NCBI GenBank assembly: GCA_946499505.1
Contig: CAMMSL010000007.1
Coordinates: 44,223-108,222 of the forward strand
Source of the DNA: an uncultured Lachnoclostridium sp.
GTDB lineage: Bacteria > Bacillota > Clostridia > Lachnospirales > Lachnospiraceae
Length of the DNA: 64,000 nucleotides
Direction of reading: 5' to 3'
Position numbers and translations under genes: made by a program
Part shown: positions 25,863 to 34,449 of the stretch, in pieces
How positions within the stretch are numbered: the first letter of the stretch is position 1
How the letters are laid out: every line of letters starts with the position of its first letter
Notes under the pieces: model-generated
Told to the model about the DNA's origin: nothing
Databases searched by the model: none
Seen by the model: only the letters and a program-made list of their open reading frames with translations

Positions 25863-27566
25863 TTACAGCAGAATCACGGCTGCTTCACAGCTGCCGAGAG
25901 TGATCGTTCCTTTCCCGCTGATTTCCCGTGTTCCGGCCTCCTCTTCTCCTGTGTTGGACAGGAGTACTCTTCCTGACTGTCTGGCAAGTTTCAATGTACA
26001 TGGCTCAGTCCCGTAATTTGCTGCAATAAGGATGTCCTGAACTGCTTTTGCATCGTCTTTCCCGGAGATCCTGTGATAAGCAAAGATACCGTCCTGCTCC
26101 TCATAATCAGGAACAAATCTTCCATATGTAAATGTCTCTTTATATTCCGGAGATTTCTTCAGCGCAAGGAGCTTTTTATAATAGGAGAATACAGAATCCG
26201 GACGTTCTGCCTGTTCCTCCACATTGATCTGTGTATAATTCGGATTGAGGGCAAGCCAGGGAGTTCCATGTGTAAACCCTGCTCCCTCTCCGGCGCTCCA
26301 CTGCATCGGCGTCCTTGCATTATCCCGGCTGTTCTCATAACAGCATTCCAATGCCTGATTTCTGCTGCATCCTGCTGCCAGAGCTTCCCGGTACTGATCT
26401 TTTGTGCTGATATCGTCATATTCTGAGATATCATTTCTCCGGCAGTTGGTCATACCGATTTCCTGTCCCTGATAGATGAAGGGGATGCCGTACAGAAGCA
26501 TGGATGTAGTGGCAAGCATTTTCTTGCCTGTCTCATTTTGCGCATATTCCGGAAGGAAACGGCTCGCGCCTCGCGGTTCGTCATGATTTTCAATAATATT
26601 TGCCGGGAATCCGACTCCCTGCATCCTCTTCTGGGAAGCAAAAATGGTGTCACGCCACTCTTTAAATGACGGTTTGCGACTGTTGTACCAGCCGTTTTCT
26701 CCCTGCGCGAGCATATGCGCGCTGAAGTCAAACATCGTTGAGAAATGTCCGTCATCGCCAATGAACTCTGCAAGCTCATCATCTTTCATATTGAAAACTT
26801 CCGCCACGGTAAACGCATCATATTTCTCAAATGTATTCTTCTTTATATCTTCAAAATAGTCTCCGACGCCCTGTACTTCTTCCACCATCTTCACACAGGA
26901 AGCCAGCCCATCCGGGCCGTCCGGCTCAAAGGATGGGAAACACAGATCTTTCTTAATGTTGATGATCGCGTCAATGCGGAATCCTGCCAGTCCTTTGTCC
27001 AGCCACCAGTTGATCATCTTATAGATCTCCTGCCTCAGTTCCGGATTCTCCCAGTTGAGATCCGGCTGCTCTTTTGCGAACATATGGAGATAGTACAAGT
27101 CTGTCCCCGGCACCGGCTCCCACGCGCTCCCGCCGAAATAAGAACGGTAATTGCTCGGCTCTTTTCCGTCTTTTCCTTTTACAAAATGAAAATATCCCGC
27201 ATACTTTCCGTACGGATCTTTCAGCGCTTTCTGAAACCACTCGTGCTTGTCGGAACAGTGGTTCACTACCAGATCCATCAGGACATACATACCCCGCTTC
27301 TTCGTCTCGGCGAGCAGCTCATCGAACTCCTCCATCGTTCCGAACTCTTCCGCGATCTTATAATAGTCGGAAATATCGTATCCCTGGTCTACAAAGGGGG
27401 ACTGATAGATCGGGGACAGCCAGATAATGTCGATCCCCAGATCTTTGAGATAGTCCAGTTTTGAGATAATTCCCCTGAGATCTCCGATCCCGTCGCCGTT
27501 CGTATCGAGAAAACTTTTCGGGTAGATCTGATATGCAGCCTTATCATGCCACCATTTCTTTTTCAT
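25863..27566 (-). CDS. alpha-glucosidase / oligo-1,6-glucosidase (GH13)
   Basis: 567 residues, cytoplasmic GH13 enzyme. The four conserved regions are present: MDLVVNHCSD (about 97-106), GFRIDAIINI with the nucleophile Asp (about 196), VAEVFN with the acid/base Glu (about 256) and IENHDEPR (about 325). It hydrolyses alpha-1,6 or alpha-1,4 bonds in short malto/isomalto-oligosaccharides; the VVNH/AIINI pattern fits oligo-1,6-glucosidase. The AraC regulator divergently encoded at 27704 probably controls it. Start at 27566 (MKKKWWHDK) is typical for the family. Confidence 0.92.
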   Translation of the reverse strand: MKKKWWHDKAAYQIYPKSFLDTNGDGIGDLRGIISKLDYLKDLGIDIIWLSPIYQSPFVDQGYDISDYYKIAEEFGTMEEFDELLAETKKRGMYVLMDLVVNHCSDKHEWFQKALKDPYGKYAGYFHFVKGKDGKEPSNYRSYFGGSAWEPVPGTDLYYLHMFAKEQPDLNWENPELRQEIYKMINWWLDKGLAGFRIDAIINIKKDLCFPSFEPDGPDGLASCVKMVEEVQGVGDYFEDIKKNTFEKYDAFTVAEVFNMKDDELAEFIGDDGHFSTMFDFSAHMLAQGENGWYNSRKPSFKEWRDTIFASQKRMQGVGFPANIIENHDEPRGASRFLPEYAQNETGKKMLATTSMLLYGIPFIYQGQEIGMTNCRRNDISEYDDISTKDQYREALAAGCSRNQALECCYENSRDNARTPMQWSAGEGAGFTHGTPWLALNPNYTQINVEEQAERPDSVFSYYKKLLALKKSPEYKETFTYGRFVPDYEEQDGIFAYHRISGKDDAKAVQDILIAANYGTEPCTLKLARQSGRVLLSNTGEEEAGTREISGKGTITLGSCEAAVILL

Positions 27567-27703
27567 AGAAGTCCACTCCTCTCTTTAATGGATGCTCTCT
27601 TGTATTTCTTGTATGATGCTGTTATTATAGGCTTAAGATAAAAAGATTTCTTGCACAATCATTTGAATTAATAACACAATTCTGCTTTTTAGGAGGGTGG
27701 TTT

Positions 27704-28621
27704 ATGAAATCTGCTTTTGATCTGTCACCGGAACAAAAAGAGAAAGCCCAGCACGGAGAAAAGATGTTTCCGCTAAAGAGATACATCACAAAACTTTCAG
27801 ATCTCTACCCCACGGTCACCGCTCACTGGCATGAAGAGGCCGAGCTGACTCTGATCACAGGGGGATCCTGCACATACCAAATTCATCTTGAGAATTACGA
27901 GGCGCAGTCCGGTGATATCCTGTTCATCCCTCCCGCTGAACTTCATTCGATCAACATAGAGTCGGGCACGGAAATGACATCTACGACTTATGTCTTCCAC
28001 ATGGATTATCTGAACGCTGATTCAGCCGATATATGCGCCGTAAAATATCTGCATCCGATCAGCCGGCACACGCTGATGCTTCCCTATATCATAAAAAAAG
28101 ACCACCCGGCTTATCCGAAGCTTCTGGAGGTCTTTCAGCAAATGGAGCGGGCATACAGTGAAATGCGCCCCGGTTACGAAATGATGCTCAAAGCGCTGCT
28201 GCTCTATGCCACAGCGCTCCTGCTGCCCTACAGACAGGCGGAGAACTCACGTCCGCAGCTTGAAGATGAACATACATCCAAGCTTAAGCTGGTCCTTGAA
28301 TATATCGGGGAGCACTACGCGGAAGATCTGACGATCCCACAGCTCGCGCGGCTGTGCTTTTTCAGCGAGTATCATTTTATGCGCTTTTTTAAAAAGTACA
28401 TCGGTGTATCCTGTCTGGAATATATTAAGAACTTAAGGCTGGAAAAAGCCGCCTCGCGCTTGGCGCAGGGCGGCCAGTCCGTACTTGACGTATCCATGTC
28501 ATGCGGGTTTTCCAACCTGTCATATTTCTATCGGGAATTTAAGAAAAAATACGGTATGACGCCGAAGCAGTTTATCCGTGAAACGCCGTCACTGCCGTTT
28601 CTGCCGGAACAGAAAACTTAA
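27704..28621 (+). CDS. AraC family transcriptional regulator with cupin sensor
   Basis: 305 residues: an N-terminal AraC-type cupin (about 30-110, HWHEEAELTLITGG and GDILFIPPAELHSI) and two C-terminal helix-turn-helix motifs (about 195-295, LTIPQLARLCFFSEYHFMRF and VLDVSMSCGFSNLSYFYREF). AGGAGGGTGG precedes the ATG. Divergent to the GH13 glucosidase, so probably senses a sugar and regulates that gene. The last 4 bases overlap the end of the convergent cytX gene. Confidence 0.9.
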   Translation: MKSAFDLSPEQKEKAQHGEKMFPLKRYITKLSDLYPTVTAHWHEEAELTLITGGSCTYQIHLENYEAQSGDILFIPPAELHSINIESGTEMTSTTYVFHMDYLNADSADICAVKYLHPISRHTLMLPYIIKKDHPAYPKLLEVFQQMERAYSEMRPGYEMMLKALLLYATALLLPYRQAENSRPQLEDEHTSKLKLVLEYIGEHYAEDLTIPQLARLCFFSEYHFMRFFKKYIGVSCLEYIKNLRLEKAASRLAQGGQSVLDVSMSCGFSNLSYFYREFKKKYGMTPKQFIRETPSLPFLPEQKT

Positions 28622-29793
28622 TTTCTCTTTCCGGATACACCTTCCACGATCAGGCAGATCACGATCACTACCGCCATATCCGGCAGTGTATTTCCCACCG
28701 GTATATCGATCGTCATGAACCACCGGTAGACAATAAATCCGATCAGCCAGATGATCAGATTCTTCCAGTCGAAATCTGTCAGCTTCTTCTCTTTTCTCAG
28801 GATGAACACATCTGCGATCTGTACCGCGATCATGGGAGCGAACACGGAACCGATCAGGTAGAGGAAATCCGTGATATCATCCATCGGGAAAATGATGGCC
28901 GCAATCGTACCGATCACCGTCACCACGATGCCCACATGATTTCCTTTCAGTTTCGCAAATATGGACTCGGATGACACGCCCGCTGAATATGCATCAAGGA
29001 ACGTAGTCGTGACAGTGGAGAAGATCACGATCAAAAGCGCCGCAATGCCGAGTCCGGCTTTCGCCATGATTATGGCGATATCTGTCTCGCCGGTGTAGAT
29101 GGCGGCTCCCATACCGATCACATACATCCAGCAGCTCACCAGGCCGTAGACGATCACGCTTGCCGCGGTGGCTTTCACCGGTTTCTCCGCCTCTCTTGTA
29201 TAATCGCTGATAACAGGCAGCCAGGAGAGCGGCATTGCCACGGACAGTTCTACTGCCGCGCCAAAGCTCATCGCGTCACTGCTCAGATCTGCGCCCGCGT
29301 CCGAACCACCGAAGAAGATGACTCTGCACAGCAGGATGGTCAGGATAAAGAGCGCTGCCATAGCAATCGTATTGATCTTTCCAAGATTGGTCACTCCGAC
29401 AGCGATCCAGAGAACGATCAGCGCTCCGATCACGATGCACCACACCCATGCCCCGGTATGGAAGATACCGTCTGCGGCAAGGGCTCCGTCATAGATCATG
29501 ATGGCTGTCCATCCGACAAGCTGGAGGACATTGAGTACGGCAAAGAGCAGCCCGCCTTTGCGTCCAAAGCTCATTTTCACAGTTTCCATGGCGCTCTTTC
29601 TCATTCTCGCACCGATCAGTCCGGCAAAGAACATCATACAGCATCCGATAATATGTCCGATGATGACCGCTGCAAGGCCTCTCTGGAATCCAAGGGGAGC
29701 CAGATAGGTTCCGGTCAGGATCTCGGCAATGGATACACCAGCGCCGAACCAGATCAGGCCATTTTCATATACTGAAGTACGTTTTGTTTCCAT
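28618..29793 (-). CDS. cytX: hydroxymethylpyrimidine transporter CytX
   Basis: 391 residues, about 12 membrane helices, of the NCS1 cytosine-permease family (GLIWFGAGVSIAEILTGTYL at the start and LPVISDYTREAEKP in the middle). It is the last gene of the TPP-riboswitch operon and follows thiD by one base, which points to import of the thiamine pyrimidine moiety (HMP). AAAGGAG lies about 10 bases before the ATG at 29793. Confidence 0.9.
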   Translation of the reverse strand: METKRTSVYENGLIWFGAGVSIAEILTGTYLAPLGFQRGLAAVIIGHIIGCCMMFFAGLIGARMRKSAMETVKMSFGRKGGLLFAVLNVLQLVGWTAIMIYDGALAADGIFHTGAWVWCIVIGALIVLWIAVGVTNLGKINTIAMAALFILTILLCRVIFFGGSDAGADLSSDAMSFGAAVELSVAMPLSWLPVISDYTREAEKPVKATAASVIVYGLVSCWMYVIGMGAAIYTGETDIAIIMAKAGLGIAALLIVIFSTVTTTFLDAYSAGVSSESIFAKLKGNHVGIVVTVIGTIAAIIFPMDDITDFLYLIGSVFAPMIAVQIADVFILRKEKKLTDFDWKNLIIWLIGFIVYRWFMTIDIPVGNTLPDMAVVIVICLIVEGVSGKRN

Positions 29794-29794
29794 G

Positions 29795-30673
29795 TCAGAC
29801 TGTCTCCTTTCCGGCAGAAGGCATATCTGTTTCTGTCACTGTACTTTCCGGTGTTTCTATAGCTGTATCTTCCGGAGTCTTTACATATTCCCCTGTAATG
29901 TCAAAGGCATGGTTCATCGGGCCGCTGCCTTTTCCCAGATCCAGCATAGCTCCCAGCGCACCGGAAATATATGCTTTCGCCCTCTCTACGGATGTATCCA
30001 TGTCAAAGCCTTTCGCCAGATTAGACGCGATGGCGCTGGACAGCGTGCATCCTGTTCCGTGAGTATTCGGATTGTCAATGCGCTTTCCGTAGAACCAGCG
30101 GTAACTTCCGTTTCTATAAAGCAGATCATTGGCGTCATTTAACTGATGTCCGCCTTTTAAGAGAACAGCGCAGTGATAGTTCTCACTGATCTTCTCTGCG
30201 GCTTTTATCATATCTTCCTCAGTCCTGACTTCCATGCCTGAGAGTACTTCCGCCTCCGGAATGTTGGGCGTCAGAACATCCGCCATGGGGAGCAGTCTTT
30301 CTTTCAGCGTATCTATCGCGTCATCACTGATCAGTTTTGCCCCGCTTGTGGCTGCCATAACCGGATCGACCACAATATTCTCTGCGTGATATTCCGTAAG
30401 TTTCTCTGCAATGGCAGCGATCAGCTCTGCTGATGATACCATCCCGATCTTGACCGCATCCGGACTGATATCCGTAAAGATACAGTCAATCTGCTCTTTT
30501 AGAAATTCAGGAGATACCTCCATGATTCCTGCTACGCCGGTTGTATTCTGTGCAGTCAGTGCAGTGATCGCACTCATGGCAAACACGCCATTCGCGGTCA
30601 TTGTCTTGATATCTGCCTGAATTCCGGCGCCTCCGCTGGAGTCACTGCCAGCGATTGTTAATGCTGTTCTCAT
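29795..30673 (-). CDS. thiD: bifunctional hydroxymethylpyrimidine kinase / phosphomethylpyrimidine kinase
   Basis: 292 residues, ribokinase fold. Opens ALTIAGSDSSGGAGIQADIK, the ThiD signature, and contains VDPVMAATSGAKLI and the catalytic NTHGTGCTLSSAIA. It phosphorylates HMP twice to HMP-PP for coupling to the thiazole. The C-terminal 20-25 residues (after FDITGEYVKTPED) are a Thr/Glu-rich extension beyond the usual end of about 266. Between it and the upstream HAD gene is a 147-base gap with a hairpin. Confidence 0.95.
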   Translation of the reverse strand: MRTALTIAGSDSSGGAGIQADIKTMTANGVFAMSAITALTAQNTTGVAGIMEVSPEFLKEQIDCIFTDISPDAVKIGMVSSAELIAAIAEKLTEYHAENIVVDPVMAATSGAKLISDDAIDTLKERLLPMADVLTPNIPEAEVLSGMEVRTEEDMIKAAEKISENYHCAVLLKGGHQLNDANDLLYRNGSYRWFYGKRIDNPNTHGTGCTLSSAIASNLAKGFDMDTSVERAKAYISGALGAMLDLGKGSGPMNHAFDITGEYVKTPEDTAIETPESTVTETDMPSAGKETV

Positions 30674-30773
30674 TTTTCATACTTCCTTTCCTCTTTCGTG
30701 TTATGCGTATCCGTGTCTGCCATATAAAACTGCCGTCATTTTCCGGATATGCACTCAGCATTAATTTTATATA

Positions 30774-30804
30774 GCGGCAGAAAGTGGTGCCCCCGGCCTG
30801 CCGC
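30774..30804 (-). terminator. hairpin between the HAD and thiD genes
   Basis: GCGGCAG ... CTGCCGC (7-base stem, 17-base loop) in the 147-base gap; possible internal attenuator or RNA-processing site. No strong T-run. Confidence 0.35.
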
Positions 30805-30820
30805 TGAAAAGTGCCCGCTG

Positions 30821-31480
30821 TTATACGGACGCTCTTTTCCAGAATATATTAAAATCTTTAAACTCCGGCAGATAGATATCCGCCGTGTTCCAGATATGGG
30901 CAAGATCCCGGTCGCTTGCCTTGTCATAAACTCCCACTGTCCTAAATCCCGCCCTTTTCGCGGTCTGAAGCGCGTGTAGCGCATCTTCAAACACCCATGT
31001 CTCAGAAGGTTCCGTATCGATCTGCAGTGCCGCGGCGTAATAGATATCCGGCTGGCTCTTGCTGCTTCCGATCTCGGAGCAGGTAAAAACCCCCTGAAAA
31101 TACGAAAAGACCTTCAGTCTTTTAAGGGCGGCTTCCGCGTTCTTCCTGTCACCGGACGTAGCAATTACCATGGGAATCTGCTTCTCCCGGAATTCCTGAA
31201 GATACTGCCGTACCCCCTCTTTCAGAGGAACCCGGTTCTCATAAAAGTCCTGCACCTCCCGGTTCAGCCCCTTTATAATCTCCTCCGGCGTCTTATCAAG
31301 GCGATAATGGGAAATCAGATAGTCCGCTCCCTCTTCAAGACTCATGGTAAACAATATATCTCCGAGACCTTTCTCCGCCTCGACCCCCAGCCTGTTCAAG
31401 TAGAGTTCTCCCAGATTTTCCCAGACGGGCATGGAATTTAACAGTACACCGTCCACATCAAATATCACTCCACGGATCAT
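30821..31480 (-). CDS. HAD superfamily phosphatase inside the thiamine operon
   Basis: 219 residues, beta-phosphoglucomutase-like HAD: motif I FDVDGVLLNS (about 7-16), motif II VIATSGD (about 108), motif III Lys in GSSKSQPDIYY, motif IV WVFEDALHALQTAKRAG. It sits between thiE and thiD in a TPP-controlled operon, so a role in dephosphorylating thiamine phosphate or an HMP phosphate is plausible, as for other thiamine-operon HAD proteins. AGGAGG precedes ATG 31480. Substrate is inferred from context only. Confidence 0.85.
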   Translation of the reverse strand: MIRGVIFDVDGVLLNSMPVWENLGELYLNRLGVEAEKGLGDILFTMSLEEGADYLISHYRLDKTPEEIIKGLNREVQDFYENRVPLKEGVRQYLQEFREKQIPMVIATSGDRKNAEAALKRLKVFSYFQGVFTCSEIGSSKSQPDIYYAAALQIDTEPSETWVFEDALHALQTAKRAGFRTVGVYDKASDRDLAHIWNTADIYLPEFKDFNIFWKRASV

Positions 31481-31535
31481 CTTTTCGAATCCTCCTTTTT
31501 GCAGTCAGTTTGCTGCATTACACTTGAATTACGCT

Positions 31536-32201
31536 TTACACCTGTGCCTTCAGCATCTCTTCTGTACGGCTTTTCAGTTGCCGCGCTGCTTCTTCTATCT
31601 CTTTCTGCGCAAAGATGGCGCTGATCACGGCAATGCCGCAGATGCCTGTGCCGGAAAGTTCTGCCACATTATCGGCAGTGATGCCTCCAATGGCGATAAC
31701 CGGTATATCTACGGCTTCGCAGATTTCCTTTACCGTCTCATGGCTTACTTCCACTGCATCAGCCTTTGAGCCTGTAGGAAATACCGCGCCCACGCCAAGA
31801 TAATCTGCCCCGTGCTCCTGAGCTTTTAGCGCCTGCTCTACAGTCTGGGCAGACACGCCGATGATCTTGTCCGGTCCCAGCTTCCTGCGCACATCGCCCG
31901 CTTCCATATCGCTCTGTCCTACATGGACGCCGTCTGCGTTGATCTGCGCGGCAATCTCTACATTATCGTTTATTACAAAGGGGACGCCATACTGTGCGCA
32001 CAGCTTCTGGATTTCTTTCGCCTCTTCGAGAAAAGCCTTCTCGTCCAGATTTTTTTCTCTGAGCTGAACAAAAGTCACCCCGCCTTTTAACGCTTTCTCC
32101 ACCTGAGCGTAAAGAGTCTCCCCATTCAGCCAGCTGCGGTCTGTGACTGCATAGAGGAGCAGATCCTCTTTCCTGCAGTTTCCCTCATTATCTGATTTCA
32201 T
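31536..32201 (-). CDS. thiE: thiamine-phosphate synthase
   Basis: 221 residues, TIM barrel. Joins HMP-PP and thiazole phosphate to give thiamine monophosphate. Family blocks: VTFVQLREKNLDEKAF, VPFVINDNVEIAAQINADGVHVGQSDM and GVGAVFPTGSKADA, then AIGGITADN. Overlaps the end of thiM by 14 bases, with AAAGGGG inside thiM as ribosome binding site, so the two are translationally coupled. Confidence 0.96.
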   Translation of the reverse strand: MKSDNEGNCRKEDLLLYAVTDRSWLNGETLYAQVEKALKGGVTFVQLREKNLDEKAFLEEAKEIQKLCAQYGVPFVINDNVEIAAQINADGVHVGQSDMEAGDVRRKLGPDKIIGVSAQTVEQALKAQEHGADYLGVGAVFPTGSKADAVEVSHETVKEICEAVDIPVIAIGGITADNVAELSGTGICGIAVISAIFAQKEIEEAARQLKSRTEEMLKAQV

Positions 32202-33006
32202 ATTTTGCCCCTTTCTCGAGCTCTTCGCCCGTCATATTGTAGATGGCGTCAATGATCCGGTTACGGTAGGTTGCGTTTCCGTCTCCATCCTGCATCCGGC
32301 TCCATCCAATCTCTCCTGCAAGTCCCATGACACAGACAGCCGCAGCGGCAGCCTCCAGCGGGTGGTCCGGATTTGCCGTCACATAGGCTGTCATCATTCC
32401 GGAGAGCTGGCAACCGGTTCCGGTGATTTTTCCCATCTCCGGTCTGCCGTTTCGGATCACATAGCAGGTCTTCCCGTCAGATACAAGGTCGATAGCTCCG
32501 GTCACGGCAATGATCGTTCCTGTCTCTTCCGCAAATTTTTTCACAAATGCAACTGCCTCATCCAGACTTTCCTCGGCCACTGCGTCCGCCACGTCTGCAT
32601 CTACGCCCTTTGTCGTGCCGCTTCCGAGAGCCAGAGTCTTGATCTCGGATATATTTCCGCGGATCACGGCTAATTTCAATTCTTTCATCAGCCCCAGCGC
32701 TGTATTCGTGCGCAGCGCACTGGCTCCGGCGCCCACCGGATCAAGCAGTACGGGATGCCCCAGTTCGTTCGCTTTCTTTCCCGCGCGGAACATTCCTTCA
32801 ATGCTTGTCTTGTGAAGGGTGCCGATGTTGATATTAAGACCGCCGCAGACAGACGTGATATCCTCCACATCTTCTGCCTCGTCGGACATGATCGGACTTC
32901 CGCCGCAGGCCAGAAGCACATTCGCCACATCATTTACGGTTACGTAGTTTGTGATATTATGTACCAGCGGTACTGTATTTCTTACATTTTCCAGATATTC
33001 TCTCAT
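32188..33006 (-). CDS. thiM: hydroxyethylthiazole kinase
   Basis: 272 residues. Phosphorylates the thiazole alcohol for ThiE. Visible: VPLVHNITNYVTVNDVANVLLA (N-terminal), GGSPIMSDE, LLDPVGAGASALRT and the catalytic ITGTGCQLSGMM. ATG 33006 was chosen as the family start (MREYLENVRN) with AAAGGTGG upstream; longer frames run into intergenic repeats. First gene after the TPP riboswitch. No ThiC/ThiG/ThiS are seen here, so this locus supports salvage of both moieties. Confidence 0.95.
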   Translation of the reverse strand: MREYLENVRNTVPLVHNITNYVTVNDVANVLLACGGSPIMSDEAEDVEDITSVCGGLNINIGTLHKTSIEGMFRAGKKANELGHPVLLDPVGAGASALRTNTALGLMKELKLAVIRGNISEIKTLALGSGTTKGVDADVADAVAEESLDEAVAFVKKFAEETGTIIAVTGAIDLVSDGKTCYVIRNGRPEMGKITGTGCQLSGMMTAYVTANPDHPLEAAAAAVCVMGLAGEIGWSRMQDGDGNATYRNRIIDAIYNMTGEELEKGAKYEIR

Positions 33007-33089
33007 CGTATTTCCACCTTTCATTTGGATGTTCCAAAGAATAATCGGATAGAGGGTTTTCCGCCCCCTATCCGCCCGCGATACCGCAC

Positions 33090-33241
33090 AGCTCTCAGCT
33101 TCGCTGCTCGCTGTCCGTTGCCCGGCAAATCTCCGCTCGTGCAAGCACGGCAGCCACTTGCCTCTTTCCAGCTCTCAGCTTCGCTGCTCGCTGTCCGTTG
33201 CCCGGCAAATCTCTGCTCGTGCAAGCACGGCAGCCACTTGC
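33090..33241. repeat. tandem 80-bp palindromic repeat in the thiM leader
   Basis: Two near-identical units (33090-33169 and 33170-33241, the second cut short) differing at one base in the aligned part. Each carries TTGCCCGGCAA and, about 30 bases on, a complementary CTTGCCGGGC or part of it, with GTGCAAGCAC between, so each unit can fold into a hairpin. A third, diverged copy lies at 34304-34378. Confidence 0.85.
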
Positions 33242-33255
33242 CGGGCTTATCGCAC

Positions 33256-33290
33256 AAAAAAACGGGAAGCCCTGCAAAAGGGTTCGCCCG
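33256..33290 (-). terminator. expression-platform terminator of the TPP riboswitch
   Basis: Minus strand: CGGGCGAACCC ... GGGCTTCCCG stem with a bulge, followed by seven T. Lies 18-50 bases downstream of the aptamer and well before thiM, so TPP binding would be expected to stop transcription here. Confidence 0.7.
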
Positions 33291-33307
33291 CATCAGTAGT
33301 TTATCTA

Positions 33308-33394
33308 TGTTCCCTACGTTGGCATTACCCAAATCAGGTGGCGGGTCGAAGCGATTCATCTTCCTCTCAGCCTGCTTGATACGCAAGCTCCCCG
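33308..33394 (-). promoter_or_regulatory. TPP riboswitch (THI element) aptamer
   Basis: On the minus strand the conserved parts occur in order: GGGGAGC, GGCTGAGAGGA, the P3 arm, ACCTGAT, then GGTAATGCCAACGTAGGGAA. These are the CUGAGA and ACCUGAU...AAUGCCANCGUAGGGAA landmarks of TPP aptamers. It controls thiM-thiE-HAD-thiD-cytX. Confidence 0.95.
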
Positions 33395-33425
33395 TTTTTT
33401 CATATGTGTTTCAGACAATCTTTCT

Positions 33426-33586
33426 TAACAGTTCAGCCATCTGACATCAGGAGACGGATCTATGCTCGCATAAGGATCCGGCAACTGATCGGCAGATGAA
33501 CCGAGTGCCCGCTTATGAGCAAAGAAGCGGCATCGCCGCGGTAAGCACGGCAGTGCGTCTTTGCGAATGGCGCGCGCTGAACTGGT
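33426..33586 (+). repeat. 161-bp dispersed intergenic element, copy B
   Basis: Same length and structure as copy A at 12515-12675, with TAACAGTTCAGCC at one end and GCTGAACTGG at the other. It sits between the thiW stop region and the riboswitch leader. TCTTTCT flanks it on both sides (33419-33425; 33591-33597). Confidence 0.85.
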
Positions 33587-33611
33587 TTTTTCTTTCTGCA
33601 AATATGCTTCG

Positions 33612-34142
33612 TCAGTGCTTTATTTTCTGAGTTTCTGCATCCAGATTTCCGAGATAAATATCAAACACTTTCATCTTCTTCATCGCAGTTACGAGCACCG
33701 CCGCTATGATGGTGCCTCCGCAGCTTGAAACGAAGAACGGAATGACAAACCCAAATACTGCGCTCTCACTTCCCATGATCAGTGTTGCAATCGGATAGCT
33801 TAAAAGCCCGCCGATAACTGATGTTCCGAACAGCTCTCCTGCATAGGCAAACGGAAGATGTTTTCCGTACTTATACAGCATGCCGCACAGAAATGCTCCG
33901 CACATAGAACCCGGGAATGCAAGCAGTGTGCCGGTTCCCATCAGATTTCTTAAAAGGCTGGTCACAAACGCCATACCCACCGCATAGCCTGGTCCCAAGA
34001 ACACTCCCCCGAGAATATTGATAAAGTGCTGGACCGGAGCGCATTTAGATGCTCCCACCGGAATTGACAGCGGTGAACATACGATACCAACCGCTACCAG
34101 TATCCCTGCGAGGGCAAGTTTCCTTACGTTGACATGTTTCAT
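33612..34142 (-). CDS. thiW: energy-coupling-factor transporter S component ThiW
   Basis: 176 residues, about five to six membrane helices. The segment LSIPVGASKCAPVQHFINILGG followed by GPGYAVGMAFVTSLLRN and GTGTLLAFPGSMCGAFLCG is characteristic of ThiW. ECF S components bind the vitamin precursor (here the thiazole moiety is proposed) and work with a shared AAT module encoded elsewhere. ATG 34142 was chosen because AGGAGGG lies 7 bases before it. I could not find a second TPP riboswitch directly upstream. Confidence 0.92.
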   Translation of the reverse strand: MKHVNVRKLALAGILVAVGIVCSPLSIPVGASKCAPVQHFINILGGVFLGPGYAVGMAFVTSLLRNLMGTGTLLAFPGSMCGAFLCGMLYKYGKHLPFAYAGELFGTSVIGGLLSYPIATLIMGSESAVFGFVIPFFVSSCGGTIIAAVLVTAMKKMKVFDIYLGNLDAETQKIKH

Positions 34143-34239
34143 GTCTTTCCCTCCTGTATACATAACGGTCGATGCTTACTGGCATCCTCTCACTCCGGAA
34201 CACGGATTCCCTCGCATGTTGTTTTTGTATCGCGTACAG

Positions 34240-34270
34240 TCGTATAGGGGAAATCCATTCCCCTATACGA
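34240..34270. promoter_or_regulatory. perfect 13-base inverted repeat upstream of thiW
   Basis: TCGTATAGGGGAA (34240-34252), 5-base loop, exact complement (34258-34270). No T-run on either side, so more likely an operator or RNA stem than a terminator. Confidence 0.5.
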
Positions 34271-34303
34271 TCTGCGCGATGCTGCGGGCAGCTCACGGTC
34301 AAA

Positions 34304-34378
34304 CCGTTCGCTGTCCGTTGCCCGGCAAATGCCCCTCATGCAAGCATGGCGGCCGCTTGCCGAGCTTATCGCGCAAAA
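34304..34378. repeat. third, diverged copy of the thiM-leader palindromic repeat
   Basis: Shares GCTGTCCGTTGCCCGGCAAA, the GCAAGCA core and CTTGCCGAGCTTATCGC with the tandem units at 33090-33241 and the sequence just after them. Confidence 0.75.
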
Positions 34379-34449
34379 CCCGGAACGGCGCTCCCCGCCC
34401 GGTAAAACTTCTTTCGTGTGATCTTTCATTCGATTGTCCGAAAGTAATG

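Noticed and set aside
33090-33241. CRISPR array
   Set aside because: Only two tandem units without variable spacers; each unit is a palindrome of about 80 bases. No cas genes are present.
34143-34230. Second TPP riboswitch ahead of thiW
   Set aside because: A GAGGATGCCAGTAAGCA string on the minus strand vaguely recalls the aptamer's 3' part, but CTGAGA and ACCTGAT are missing.
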